Assembly: GCF_030486595.1 (NCBI RefSeq)
Contig: NZ_JAUJZH010000044.1
Span: 1 to 46,205 of the forward strand
DNA from: Variovorax ginsengisoli
GTDB lineage: Bacteria > Pseudomonadota > Gammaproteobacteria > Burkholderiales > Burkholderiaceae_C
Length of the DNA: 46,205 bases
Direction: 5' to 3'
Shown piece after piece: positions 31,208-40,077 of the stretch (position 1 is the first letter of the stretch; the number at the start of each line of letters is the position of its first letter). A program made the position numbers and the translations under genes. The notes under the pieces were generated by a model. That model was not told the DNA's origin and did no database searches. It saw only the letters and a program-made list of their open reading frames with translations.

Positions 31208-32095
31208 ATGAAGAACGTTGCATTCATTGGCGTGGGCAAGATGGGCGCGGAGATGGCTTCCCGCCTGGTCGCCGCAGGCTTCAAGGTCACCGTATTTGAC
31301 CCAAACGACGCTGCAGTCAAGGCGCTGGTTTCGAAGGGTGCCGCTGCCGCCTCGAACCCGAAGGCTGCTGCGGAGGGCGCCGACGCCGTCATGTTCAGCC
31401 TTCCCACGCCGGCCATCCTTCGCGCCGCGGTGACCGGCCCCGAAGGCGTGCTCAATTCCGTTAGCAAGGGCGCTGTCCTGGTTGACTTCAGCACGGTTGA
31501 CCCTGAAACCACGAAGGAACTTGCCAAGGCTGCTGCCTCGAAGGGCGTCGAGTTCCTGGACTCGCCGGTCAGCGGCGGTGTGGCCGGTGCGGCAAACGGC
31601 AAGCTCGTCCTGATGGTCGGCGGCGATGCTGCCGTGCTCGAGCGCGCAACTCCGATGCTGAACAACCTGGCCGGTCGCATCGTTCATTGCGGCCCCATCG
31701 GCGCTGGCCAACTGACCAAGCTGAGCCACAACCTCATCGTTGCCATCAACACCGTTGCACTCGGTGAAGTCCTTGCCGCAAGTGTCAAGGCTGGCGGGAA
31801 TCTCGAAGTGCTGTGTGACGTTCTGACCGCTGGCATGGCGGGCAGCAAGATGCTCGACTGGTTCCACAAGACGCTGTTCACTGCGGAGCGGCCCGCGTTC
31901 TTCGCCATCGACCTGATGCACAAGGACATCGGCCTGTGCCTCGACGAGTTCTCGAACTACCCGATGCCTCTGGGCCAGCTGGTCAAGCAGACCTACAACG
32001 CCGCACGCGCCAAGGGCCTCGGCGGCAAGGACTCCACCAGCATTTGCGAAATCTACGAAGAGTTGCTGGGCGTGCGCCTGCAAGCAGCCGCCTAA
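31208..32095 (+). CDS. NAD(P)-dependent beta-hydroxyacid dehydrogenase (HIBADH/GarR family)
   Basis: 295 residues. The Rossmann loop FIGVGKMGAEMAS is at the N-terminus, the substrate motif DSPVSGGVAGAANGKL is in the middle, and the catalytic Lys171 sits in GQLTKLSHNLIVA. The family oxidises 3-hydroxyisobutyrate, tartronate semialdehyde partners, 6-phosphogluconate-like or other beta-hydroxyacids. ATG at 31208 is preferred to an in-frame TTG at 31199 because AGGAG sits 12 nt before it. It is first in the operon and is followed by an aldehyde dehydrogenase after 34 nt, so the two may oxidise a hydroxyacid to semialdehyde and on to an acid (inference). Confidence 0.9.
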   Translation: MKNVAFIGVGKMGAEMASRLVAAGFKVTVFDPNDAAVKALVSKGAAAASNPKAAAEGADAVMFSLPTPAILRAAVTGPEGVLNSVSKGAVLVDFSTVDPETTKELAKAAASKGVEFLDSPVSGGVAGAANGKLVLMVGGDAAVLERATPMLNNLAGRIVHCGPIGAGQLTKLSHNLIVAINTVALGEVLAASVKAGGNLEVLCDVLTAGMAGSKMLDWFHKTLFTAERPAFFAIDLMHKDIGLCLDEFSNYPMPLGQLVKQTYNAARAKGLGGKDSTSICEIYEELLGVRLQAAA

Positions 32096-32129
32096 GTCTT
32101 CAACCCATCCCCTTTTGCGAGAGATTCAC

Positions 32130-33629
32130 GTGAGCAACTCTACTCAATCCAAATACGGCGACGTCAAGCTGCCGAGCGTCGGTTTGGCTGGCAACTTCAT
32201 CAACGGTGAATGGTCCAAGCCGATTGGTGGAAAGACCTTGGCGGTCATCAATCCCTGCCGTCTGGACACCATCGCCAACGTCGGAGCGGCTGATGCGCGG
32301 GATGTGGACGCTGCAGTGGCCGCAGCCAAGGCGGCGTTTCCTAAGTGGCGTCGCAGGGCCGCTCGTGAGCGCGGCGCGATGCTCATCGAGTTCGGCAACC
32401 GCATCACGGCCAACGCCGAGGAAATTGCCAAGATTCTGGCCGCCGAAACGGGCAATGCCCTGCGCACCCAAAGCCGCCCAGAAGTTGCAAGCACTGCCGA
32501 GGTCCTGCGCTACTACGGCGGCGTCATCGCCGAGCAGAAGGGTGAAACCCTGCCACTAGGCCCGGGCCTCTTCAGCTACACCACTCGCGAACCCTTCGGC
32601 GTGGTCGGCGCCATCATTCCCTGGAACTCGCCGCTGGTGCTTGCCGCCGTGAAGATTGGCATGTCGCTGGGTACGGGCAACACGTTGGTCCTGAAGCCCG
32701 CCGAAGACGCGCCGCTGGCCGTCATCCGAATCGCCGAGCTGGCCGCCGACATCTTCCCGGCTGGCGTGTTCAACGTCGTGACCGGTGAAGGCCTGGAGGC
32801 AGGCGCTCCCTTGAGCCAGCACGCCGACGTCGCGAAGGTCTCATTCACCGGCTCCCATGAAGTGGGCCAGAAGGTGGCTCACGCCGTCGCCGACCGCATC
32901 GGTCACCTGACGCTTGAGCTCGGCGGCAAGAGCCCCTGCATTGTCTATCCGGACGTGGTGGGCGACTCCCAGCTCGACACGACCGTGAACAACATCATTG
33001 CGGCGATGCGCTTCGCGCGCCAAGGCCAATCGTGCACGGCCGGCTCCCGCTTGTTCATCCACGAATCCGCCTGGGGCAAGGTCATGCCGCGCCTCGTCGA
33101 GAAGGTCAACGCGCTGAAGGTCGGAGACGCTCTTGACGAATCTTCCGATATCGGTGCGGTCATCAACGCGGAAAGGTACACCGCCGTCTGCGGCTTCATC
33201 AAGGAAGCCATCGACGCAGGCGCCAAGGTGGAAACCGGCAAGCTGCCGCCCGCAATTCAGGATGCCAAGGGCTATTTCCCGACGCCTGTCATCTTCAGTG
33301 GCGTGGACAACACCTGGCGCATTGCGAAGGAAGAGGTCTTCGGCCCCGTCCTGGTCGCAATCCCATGGAAGGACGAAGCCGAAGTGCTGGCTATGGCCAA
33401 TGACACCCACTACGGCTTGGCTGCGTACGTCTTCACCAACGACATCAACGCCGCAATGCGCGCCACCGAAACGTTGGACGCCGGCTGGATTCAGGTCAAC
33501 CGTGCAGGCGGTCAGATTCCGGGCATGTCCTACGGCGGTGCCAAGCAGAGTGGCATCGGCGCTGAGTACTCGATTGAAGGCGCACTCGAGAGCTACACCA
33601 GCCGCAAGAGCGTGACGTACGGCATCTGA
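32130..33629 (+). CDS. NAD(P)-dependent aldehyde dehydrogenase
   Basis: 499 residues from a GTG at 32130, which has GAGAG 6 nt upstream. All family marks are present: VGAIIPWNSPL, FTGSHEVGQK, Glu263 in LELGGKSP, and the catalytic Cys302 in GQSCTAGSRLF. It would oxidise an aldehyde or semialdehyde to the carboxylate. It is close to betaine/gamma-aminobutyraldehyde or hydroxymuconic-semialdehyde type ALDHs; no CoA-dependence is suggested. It sits between the beta-hydroxyacid dehydrogenase and the first DUF4392 gene, 10 nt before the latter. Confidence 0.93.
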   Translation: MSNSTQSKYGDVKLPSVGLAGNFINGEWSKPIGGKTLAVINPCRLDTIANVGAADARDVDAAVAAAKAAFPKWRRRAARERGAMLIEFGNRITANAEEIAKILAAETGNALRTQSRPEVASTAEVLRYYGGVIAEQKGETLPLGPGLFSYTTREPFGVVGAIIPWNSPLVLAAVKIGMSLGTGNTLVLKPAEDAPLAVIRIAELAADIFPAGVFNVVTGEGLEAGAPLSQHADVAKVSFTGSHEVGQKVAHAVADRIGHLTLELGGKSPCIVYPDVVGDSQLDTTVNNIIAAMRFARQGQSCTAGSRLFIHESAWGKVMPRLVEKVNALKVGDALDESSDIGAVINAERYTAVCGFIKEAIDAGAKVETGKLPPAIQDAKGYFPTPVIFSGVDNTWRIAKEEVFGPVLVAIPWKDEAEVLAMANDTHYGLAAYVFTNDINAAMRATETLDAGWIQVNRAGGQIPGMSYGGAKQSGIGAEYSIEGALESYTSRKSVTYGI

Positions 33630-33639
33630 GGTGACCAAA

Positions 33640-34728
33640 ATGGACGTGACAACCTCGTCGACCACAGCGAGCGCCGCGACCGGCGTCGCCCTGACATCGG
33701 AGCAAGTTGAATCGGGCAACCGAATCGACCGTCTGATGACCCTGGAAATCCGTCCGCTTAGCGGCGGACTTCCCCCAGGCATCGTTGTGCCCATGTACGA
33801 GGTCTGTCGCGCCCATCAGGGAGCACCACTCTCCATGGCGGCAGCCGCTGCCCTGAAGGCCAAGGTCCGCCCTGGCAGCACCGTCGTCATCGCGACTGGC
33901 GCCGGCGTCGCTCCCAAGCTGCCCTTGGGCGAGACCGACGGGCCCGTCGGCGCCGCGGCGCTGGCCGCAGCTATCGTCAAAGGTCTGCAGGCCAAGGTCG
34001 TCTTTGTGACCGAAGATGCGCATCTTCCACCAGTCGTCGCCGCTGTCGAATTGGTCAACACCAAGCTCGCCGCTTGGGCCGAATCCCAACCTGGGCGGAC
34101 CTACGAACCTATTACCGTCGAGTCGTTCCCCATCGGAATGAACGCAGGGCAGACCCGCTCTCGCGAACTCATCGAAAGGCTCAGTCCCAGCGCCGTCGTG
34201 TTCGTCGAACGGGATGGACCAAACGTCGAAGGTCAGTTCCATGGTGTTCGGGGCGACTGCCGCGACCCGCTCACCGTTGGCTATGTCTACCTTCTCGCGT
34301 ACCACGCCGCCGAAGCCGGAATCCTCACCATCGGTATCGGTGATGGCGGCAATGAAGTTGGCTTCGGGGCGGTCCGCGAGGCAATTCGCGACGTACTTCC
34401 CATGCGCGGTCGTTCGCTCGCCGGCCACGCGTCCGGCGTTGTGACCGTCGTCCCGACGGACGTGACCGTGAGCGCCGCTGTTTCCAACTGGGGCGCGTGT
34501 GCGGTCGCTGCAGCCTTGGCAGTCTTGCTCTCGGACACCGAACTGCTGCATGACGCCGACACCGAGCACGAGCTCATAGCCGTCACCGTCGCCGCAGGTG
34601 CACGAGATGGCGCCACTTCGAAACAGAGCATGGTCGTCGATGGCATCGACTTTTCGGGCCATCTCGCCTTCGTCTCCCTTCTGAGGGTCGTGGCCGGAAT
34701 CTCCATCCGCACCTCGTCCGCCGCGTGA
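33640..34728 (+). CDS. DUF4392 / D-glutamate cyclase-like protein A
   Basis: 362 residues from the ATG at 33640 (GAGGTGA just upstream; GTG 33631 is an alternative). It matches the D-glutamate cyclase-like domain (DUF4392, PF14336), the C-terminal half of mammalian DGLUCY that turns D-glutamate into 5-oxo-D-proline. Marks are VIATGAGVAPKLPLGETDGPVGAAAL near the N-terminus and the glycine-rich IGDGGNEVGFG at residues ~232-243, then SNWGACAVAAALAV. It is a distant paralogue of the gene at 36021-37016. The pair flank a PLP enzyme in one operon. The reaction here may be the cyclisation of a D-amino acid or the reverse opening of a lactam. Confidence 0.8.
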   Translation: MDVTTSSTTASAATGVALTSEQVESGNRIDRLMTLEIRPLSGGLPPGIVVPMYEVCRAHQGAPLSMAAAAALKAKVRPGSTVVIATGAGVAPKLPLGETDGPVGAAALAAAIVKGLQAKVVFVTEDAHLPPVVAAVELVNTKLAAWAESQPGRTYEPITVESFPIGMNAGQTRSRELIERLSPSAVVFVERDGPNVEGQFHGVRGDCRDPLTVGYVYLLAYHAAEAGILTIGIGDGGNEVGFGAVREAIRDVLPMRGRSLAGHASGVVTVVPTDVTVSAAVSNWGACAVAAALAVLLSDTELLHDADTEHELIAVTVAAGARDGATSKQSMVVDGIDFSGHLAFVSLLRVVAGISIRTSSAA

Positions 34729-34740
34729 GTAGGAACTCGC

Positions 34741-36024
34741 ATGCAACAGAAAAAATTCACCGACTCCTTCGGAAATCCGCTCGACCCCATCGTTGGATTC
34801 GCAAGGGGCCGCATCATTCAATCCAGCGTCGACGAAGCTCGACGTCTTCGCCAGGGCCAAAAGGTCGCGGCCGAACGCGTTCGAAAGCTTGGCCCCCAGT
34901 CGATTGGCGTCTTCACCGGCAACCAGCGTGAGTTCCCACTCAAGGTCGAAGACCTAAACACTCACTGTGAAGAATGGGTCGGGCCAGGACTCTTCGCCGA
35001 GGAGCTTCGGCAGGCCGCTATCGCTCACATGGGCGGGCTTCCGACCGACGGAGTCGCCACTGTGAACCGCACGAGCGCCGGCATCATCGCGACCATCGTC
35101 GCGCTGGCCGAGGGACAGAGCGTCGTTTCCGTGGTGCCACCTGGCGGTCGTTCGCACGCATCGGTCATTCGTGGTTGCGGCATCGCACGAGTCGAACTCC
35201 ACGAAGTGCAAGGTGACAAGGACTGGGCTGCAGCCATCGAGCAGCACAAGCCTGCGCTGGTCGTCATCACCACCGTGACCAGCAGCCTCGAGTTCCTGGA
35301 CGACGCAGTTGCAATGGATGCCGCAGGCGTCGCGAAGGCGAGCGGAGCCAAGGTGCTTCTCGATGAAGCCTACGGTGCTCGCATGAGGCCCGTGCTGCGG
35401 TCTGGCGTTCTCAGCCTCAAGCTTGGCGGCGACTTGGCAATCACCAACTGCGACAAGGCCGGCCTGTCTGGTCCACGTTCCGGGCTTCTGGTGGGGCGTC
35501 CTGAGTTGGTGACGCGAGTCTCTGCCAAGGCCTCGGAGTTCGGGATGGAAGCCCGAGCCCCTATTGCGGCAAGTGCCCTTCGCTCGATTCAACGCTTCTC
35601 CCCGCAAGACCTCATCGATGAGGCGCAAGCCGGGCAAAAACTGGCTCATGCAATGCGGGAGCGTCTCGGAGCAGAACTCGTCGCCGTCAGCGACCTCGGA
35701 CCGATGATTGAAGAGGACCTGGCGCTCAAGGAGGTCTTCCGCCGTGCAGGCAGGAGCACCGACAACGCCGGCGTCACGCCCGCCGAAGTGACTTCTGCCC
35801 TGGGCATGGTTCTTCTGCGTGACCACGGCATCTTGACGGTCAACACGCACGGTCAACCAGGCGCCCGTGTCTCTGTGCGGCTCAAGCCGACTCATGGCGC
35901 CATCGAGCGCGTCGGCGGCATGGCTCGCGTCATCGAGGCGATGGACACTTCATTCAGCGAGGTTGCCCGTTACGTCGCGAAGCCCGAGGGCCTGGCCCAA
36001 CTCATCCTGGGGGACACGAAATGA
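34741..36024 (+). CDS. SelA-like fold-type I PLP enzyme
   Basis: 427 residues. The PLP site is visible as TVNRTSAGIIATIVAL (phosphate-binding turn), LLDEAYGARMRP (Asp to the pyridine nitrogen) and NCDKAGLSGPRSGLLVG with Lys239 as Schiff-base lysine. The pattern resembles L-seryl-tRNA selenium transferase-like / D-glucosaminate-6-phosphate ammonia-lyase proteins of the aminotransferase I/V superfamily more than a standard aminotransferase. Likely reactions are beta-elimination, racemisation or transamination of an amino acid. It overlaps the next gene by 4 nt (ATGA) and follows the first DUF4392 gene by 12 nt, so the three are made together. No firm substrate. Confidence 0.8.
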   Translation: MQQKKFTDSFGNPLDPIVGFARGRIIQSSVDEARRLRQGQKVAAERVRKLGPQSIGVFTGNQREFPLKVEDLNTHCEEWVGPGLFAEELRQAAIAHMGGLPTDGVATVNRTSAGIIATIVALAEGQSVVSVVPPGGRSHASVIRGCGIARVELHEVQGDKDWAAAIEQHKPALVVITTVTSSLEFLDDAVAMDAAGVAKASGAKVLLDEAYGARMRPVLRSGVLSLKLGGDLAITNCDKAGLSGPRSGLLVGRPELVTRVSAKASEFGMEARAPIAASALRSIQRFSPQDLIDEAQAGQKLAHAMRERLGAELVAVSDLGPMIEEDLALKEVFRRAGRSTDNAGVTPAEVTSALGMVLLRDHGILTVNTHGQPGARVSVRLKPTHGAIERVGGMARVIEAMDTSFSEVARYVAKPEGLAQLILGDTK

Positions 36025-37016
36025 CGGTCGACCGCAAGGTGCTTGAATCCATCGACGAGCGGCTCGACAAGTTGGTGAGCTTGGACATCGGCGGCCGCGG
36101 CGTCGAACACCTCTACGTGGCTGCTCGCGCACGCCAAGGCGGCTCCCTGGTCGGTACGGCAGCAGATGCTCTGCTGGGCGTGCCGGACGGCGCAACCGTC
36201 TTTGTGACCACAGGCTCGGTCTCGCGTGCCTGGATTTCGACCGAAATCGGCGAAAACGATGGACCTGCCGGCGCCGCTATCGTGATTCGCGCCCTGTCCA
36301 TCGGAAAGCGCGTCCATTGCGTGCTGCTCGCAGAAGAGACGCTGCTTCCGGGCATGAAAGCCATCCTGACCAGCGCAGGCGTGACAGTGCTGCCGTTCAA
36401 GCAAGCGCAAATCGCATGCAAGGATGGAAGCCTCGCAGTTTGCTCGCTCTTGCCGTTCACGACCAAGGACGAGGACGCCAAGGCCGAGGCGAAAGCCTTG
36501 CTCGCCAGCTACAAGCCCAGCCTCTTCTTCTCGACGGAGCGGGTCGGACGCGCGAGAGATGGCGTGTACTACAGCATGCGTGCCATCGACTACGGCATGG
36601 GCCGGGCGCGCATCGACGTTCTGTTCGACGAAGCGCTTGCTCAAGGCATTCCCACGGTGGCTGTCGGCGATGGCGGAAACGAAATCGGTATGGGAGCTAT
36701 CACCCAGGCAGTCGCCGACCACGTGAAGTTCGGCGCAACCATCGCCGCAGTGACGCCGGCAGATGTGCTGGTCACCGCTGCATGCTCGAACTGGGGCTGC
36801 AACGCAATCGCCGCGGCAATCGCTGCGCGCCGAAAGGATGCGCGCCTGCTCAACACCCCGGAGTTGGAGCGTCAATTGCTGATGCGCGGCGTGGATATCG
36901 GCCTCATCAACTCCGTGCAGAACGTCGTGGACGCCAATGTCGATGGCATGCACTTGGACACACACATCGCCTTCACCGAAATGCTGCGCGCTGTCGTCAA
37001 GCCGGCGCTCAACTGA
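36021..37016 (+). CDS. DUF4392 / D-glutamate cyclase-like protein B
   Basis: 331 residues. Shares with protein A the pattern TTGSVSRAWISTEIGENDGPAGAA, the glycine loop VGDGGNEIGMGAI (about residues 215-227) and CSNWGCNAIAAAIAA. It is otherwise divergent, with a shorter N-terminus and an SLFFSTERVGRARDGVYYS segment in place of VVFVERDGPNVEGQFHG. Its start overlaps the PLP gene stop by 4 nt (translational coupling). Two DUF4392 proteins encoded in one operon suggest either a hetero-oligomer or two successive steps. Family recognition is solid, the reaction is inferred. Confidence 0.8.
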   Translation: MTVDRKVLESIDERLDKLVSLDIGGRGVEHLYVAARARQGGSLVGTAADALLGVPDGATVFVTTGSVSRAWISTEIGENDGPAGAAIVIRALSIGKRVHCVLLAEETLLPGMKAILTSAGVTVLPFKQAQIACKDGSLAVCSLLPFTTKDEDAKAEAKALLASYKPSLFFSTERVGRARDGVYYSMRAIDYGMGRARIDVLFDEALAQGIPTVAVGDGGNEIGMGAITQAVADHVKFGATIAAVTPADVLVTAACSNWGCNAIAAAIAARRKDARLLNTPELERQLLMRGVDIGLINSVQNVVDANVDGMHLDTHIAFTEMLRAVVKPALN

Positions 37017-37073
37017 CCGGTTGCCCACCAATCCTTCCTATCAACCCATCCCCCACCACAAGAGGAGTTCTCC

Positions 37074-37907
37074 ATGCGCAAACTTATTGGTGCTGTCTGC
37101 ATGCTATTTGCAGGTCTGCTCGTCTCGCAAACTTCTGCTGCCCAGGAGAAGTCCAGGCTCGACGAAGTGCTCGCCCGCGGCAAAGTCATCGTGGGCGTCA
37201 GCAGCGAATCTCCGCCCTTCGGCTTCGTGAATGAGAAGGGTGACCTGTCTGGCTTCGACATCGACGTGGCCAAGCTCATCGCGAAGGGGCTGTTCGGAAG
37301 CGACGACCCGAAGCACATCGAGTTCGTCAAGCAGAGCTCGGCTGCTCGTTGGGAGAACGTCAACAGCGGCAAGGTGGACTTCGGGATTCACGTGGCAACG
37401 GTTCTTCCAGACCGCATCGCGCGTGTCGCATTCACCCGCGGCTACATCGACTCTTCGATTGTTGTCATCGTGAAGGCCGACTCGAAGTTCAAGACCTTCG
37501 CGGACCTCAACAACGACAAGGTGTCGACGGCCATCCTGTCGACTCCTGTGCAGGCTGACCGTGCCAAGCAGTTCTTCCCGAAGGCCAAGACTACGACGCT
37601 GGACTCCATCGGCGCCCAGTTCACTGCGGTCAAGGGCGGACGGGTCGATGCGGCCCAGCTGGACGAGCCGGTGGCCCTCTGGTACGCCGCGCAGAACAAG
37701 GACGTACGAATCCTCGATGAGCGGATGACTGCGGTCACCAACAACGCCATCTACATGAAGCAAGGTGACTTCAAGTGGTGGCTGGCCCTGGATACGTACG
37801 TCAATGAGATGCGGGCGGGCTCCATGTTCAACGACTACTCCGCCAGCTACAAAAAGTGGTTCGGCAAAGACGCGCTGAACACCAAGTACTACGTGAACGC
37901 CAAGTGA
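37074..37907 (+). CDS. Polar amino acid ABC transporter substrate-binding protein 1
   Basis: 277 residues, signal peptide ending SQTSAAQ, then LDEVLARGKVIVGVSSESPPFGFVNEKGDLSGFDIDVAKLIAK, here given in part (GKVIVGVSSESPPFGFV), the SBP family 3 opening. Periplasmic binding of an amino acid-like ligand. AGAGGAG precedes the ATG. It is the first of eight transport genes and sits 57 nt after DUF4392 B. Confidence 0.92.
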   Translation: MRKLIGAVCMLFAGLLVSQTSAAQEKSRLDEVLARGKVIVGVSSESPPFGFVNEKGDLSGFDIDVAKLIAKGLFGSDDPKHIEFVKQSSAARWENVNSGKVDFGIHVATVLPDRIARVAFTRGYIDSSIVVIVKADSKFKTFADLNNDKVSTAILSTPVQADRAKQFFPKAKTTTLDSIGAQFTAVKGGRVDAAQLDEPVALWYAAQNKDVRILDERMTAVTNNAIYMKQGDFKWWLALDTYVNEMRAGSMFNDYSASYKKWFGKDALNTKYYVNAK

Positions 37908-37938
37908 GCGTTGGGCGCTGCACAGAGGGACAGCAATC

Positions 37939-38592
37939 ATGAACTGGCTCAATCTAGCCGCAGGATGGCTGCCGGAGTTCTTCGACGGCTTCCTGGTGAC
38001 GCTCGCGCTCGTCGCGATGTGTCTGCCAGTTGCGGTGGTGCTGGGCGTGCTGCTGGTCCTTCTGCGCGTCTCAGAGAGGGCGGTGGTCTGGGTTCCGACC
38101 TACGCCGTGATTGAGTTCCTTCGGAACGTTCCGACGTTCCTTCTCATTCTTGTCGTCTATTACGGCGCTCCTCTTCTAGGCTCCAGGCTAGACGGTATTT
38201 ACTGCGGCGCCATTGCAATCGCTGTGCAGCACACAGCGTATTTGGCGGAAGTCTTCCGAGGGGGCGTATCCGCGGTGCCCCGGACCCAGTGGGATGCCGG
38301 ACGTGCAATCGGGCTAAAGCCGGCGGGCGTGTTCTTCCGCGTCGTGCTGCCCCAAGCGGTGCTCAAGGTAGTGCCGGCGATTGGCAATCAGGTCGTGGTG
38401 CTCATCAAGGACACGTCACTTGTGGCTGGTATCGGCGTCGTGGACCTGACCTTGAGCGGCAAGCTCGTTATGGAGCGCACCGCCTCTTCTTACGAGGTGT
38501 TCGTGGTCATCGCCGCCTTCTACCTCATCCTGACCACCATCGCCAGCGCCCTGTTCCGTTGGCTCGAGATTCCTGCTGGCAAGCGCCGCTGA
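37939..38592 (+). CDS. Amino acid ABC transporter permease 1A
   Basis: 217 residues, HisMQ-type. Five hydrophobic segments, FLRNVPTFLLILVVYYG (the R-x-P-x-L motif) and the ATPase-coupling loop AGRAIGLKPAGVFFRVVLPQ. Together with the next gene it forms a heterodimeric channel for SBP 1. Confidence 0.92.
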   Translation: MNWLNLAAGWLPEFFDGFLVTLALVAMCLPVAVVLGVLLVLLRVSERAVVWVPTYAVIEFLRNVPTFLLILVVYYGAPLLGSRLDGIYCGAIAIAVQHTAYLAEVFRGGVSAVPRTQWDAGRAIGLKPAGVFFRVVLPQAVLKVVPAIGNQVVVLIKDTSLVAGIGVVDLTLSGKLVMERTASSYEVFVVIAAFYLILTTIASALFRWLEIPAGKRR

Positions 38593-38599
38593 GGTTCAC

Positions 38600-39241
38600 A
38601 TGGACGTTGCAATTCTCAACCTCGGTTATCTCCTCAAGGCGGCGATTGTGACGCTTGAGATGGCCGCAGCGACAGTGGTCTTCAGCTTCCTGCTGGGGAC
38701 GGCACTGGGCGTGTTCGCCGCTCTCGGTGGCACGGCGGTGCGCTCGGTGCTGACGGTGTACGTGTACATCGTTCGCGGGGTGCCCGTTCTCGTGCTCATC
38801 TTCATTGCTTACTTCGGCTTGCCCCGCATGGGCCTGGATGCCCCGAACTATGTGGCGGCGACTATCGCCCTGGTCATCTACTTTGCTGCCTTCGTGGCCG
38901 ACATCGTGCGCGGCTCGATTCTCGCCGTCCCCAAGACGACCGTAGAAGCGGGCATGTCCATCGGGCTGCGCAAGGCGCAAATCCTGACGCAAATTCAACT
39001 GCCTCTTGGCATGCGTCTGGCGCTGCCACCCCTCGTGACGACGGCGTCGATTGCTGTCAAGAGCACGTCGTACGCATCCATCGTGGGTGTTTGGGAGCTG
39101 ACCTACGCCTCGCGTGAAGTCGTGGAACGCACGCTCGCAGCGTTCCAAATCTTCTTCGCTGTGATGCTCATCTACTTCTGCATCTGCTACCCCATCTCGC
39201 TCGGCGCAACGTACCTGCAGCGCCGTCTCAAGACCTCCTGA
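38600..39241 (+). CDS. Amino acid ABC transporter permease 1B
   Basis: 213 residues, HisMQ-type, with IVRGVPVLVLIFIAYFG and the coupling loop AGMSIGLRKAQILTQIQLP. GAGG lies before the ATG and only 7 nt separate it from permease 1A. It is followed by two ATPase genes. Confidence 0.92.
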   Translation: MDVAILNLGYLLKAAIVTLEMAAATVVFSFLLGTALGVFAALGGTAVRSVLTVYVYIVRGVPVLVLIFIAYFGLPRMGLDAPNYVAATIALVIYFAAFVADIVRGSILAVPKTTVEAGMSIGLRKAQILTQIQLPLGMRLALPPLVTTASIAVKSTSYASIVGVWELTYASREVVERTLAAFQIFFAVMLIYFCICYPISLGATYLQRRLKTS

Positions 39242-39250
39242 AGGCAAACG

Positions 39251-40063
39251 ATGAACTTAGCGCACACCCCAACATCTCGGCGGACCATGATTGAGGTCAA
39301 GGGCGTATCCAAGAGCTTTGGAAGCAACCAGGTCCTGAAGGACATCTCCTTTGACGTGAAAGAGGGAGAAGTTGTCGTCTTGGTGGGCCCCAGCGGTTCC
39401 GGCAAGTCGACCCTGCTTCGCTGCATCAACTTCCTTGAGGAATTTCAGGCGGGCGAGATTCTGGTTGACGGCGCCGCTGTTGGCTACAGCGGCGGCACAA
39501 GCGGCCCCTCGCGGCGCCGCCAGTCTGAAGCAGACGTAGCCAACCTTAGGACGAAGGCTGGCATGGTCTTCCAGAACTACAACCTCTTTCCGCACAAGAC
39601 GGCCATCGAGAACGTGATGATGGGACCGGTCCTTGTGAACAAAGACTCGAAGGCGGATGCCCGCGCGCATGGTCTGGAGCTCTTGGCCAAGGTAGGCCTC
39701 AAGGACCGGGCAGACCACTTTCCGTCTCAGTTGTCCGGCGGCCAGCAGCAACGCGTGGCAATCGCCCGGGCGCTCGCCATGCGCCCCAAGGTGATGCTCT
39801 TCGACGAGGTGACGTCGGCACTGGACCCAGAGCTGGTTGACGAGGTCTTGAAGACGCTGCGAGACCTCAGCAACGAAGGCATGACGATGATTATCGTAAC
39901 GCACGAGATGCAGTTCGCACGCGACGTCGCCGACCGGCTTCTGTTCTTCTATCAAGGAGTAATCATCGAAGACGGTCCCCCCGCTGAGGTCTTTGCCAAT
40001 CCGAAAACGGAGCGCTTCCAGACCTTCGTGAAGCGCTTCCAGGCAAACAGCCACCGGGGTTGA
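39251..40063 (+). CDS. Amino acid ABC transporter ATP-binding protein 1
   Basis: 270 residues. Walker A GPSGSGKST (46-54), an insertion rich in Gly/Ser/Arg (AAVGYSGGTSGPSRRRQSEA) between Walker A and the Q-loop MVFQNYNLFPH as in HisP-type subunits, signature LSGGQQQR, Walker B VMLFDEVTSALD and the switch His in VTHEMQFARD. AAGGCAAACG precedes the ATG at 39251. The 3' end overlaps the open frame of the next ATPase gene, which starts 14 nt later. Confidence 0.92.
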   Translation: MNLAHTPTSRRTMIEVKGVSKSFGSNQVLKDISFDVKEGEVVVLVGPSGSGKSTLLRCINFLEEFQAGEILVDGAAVGYSGGTSGPSRRRQSEADVANLRTKAGMVFQNYNLFPHKTAIENVMMGPVLVNKDSKADARAHGLELLAKVGLKDRADHFPSQLSGGQQQRVAIARALAMRPKVMLFDEVTSALDPELVDEVLKTLRDLSNEGMTMIIVTHEMQFARDVADRLLFFYQGVIIEDGPPAEVFANPKTERFQTFVKRFQANSHRG

Positions 40064-40077
40064 ACAGGAGAACTGTC

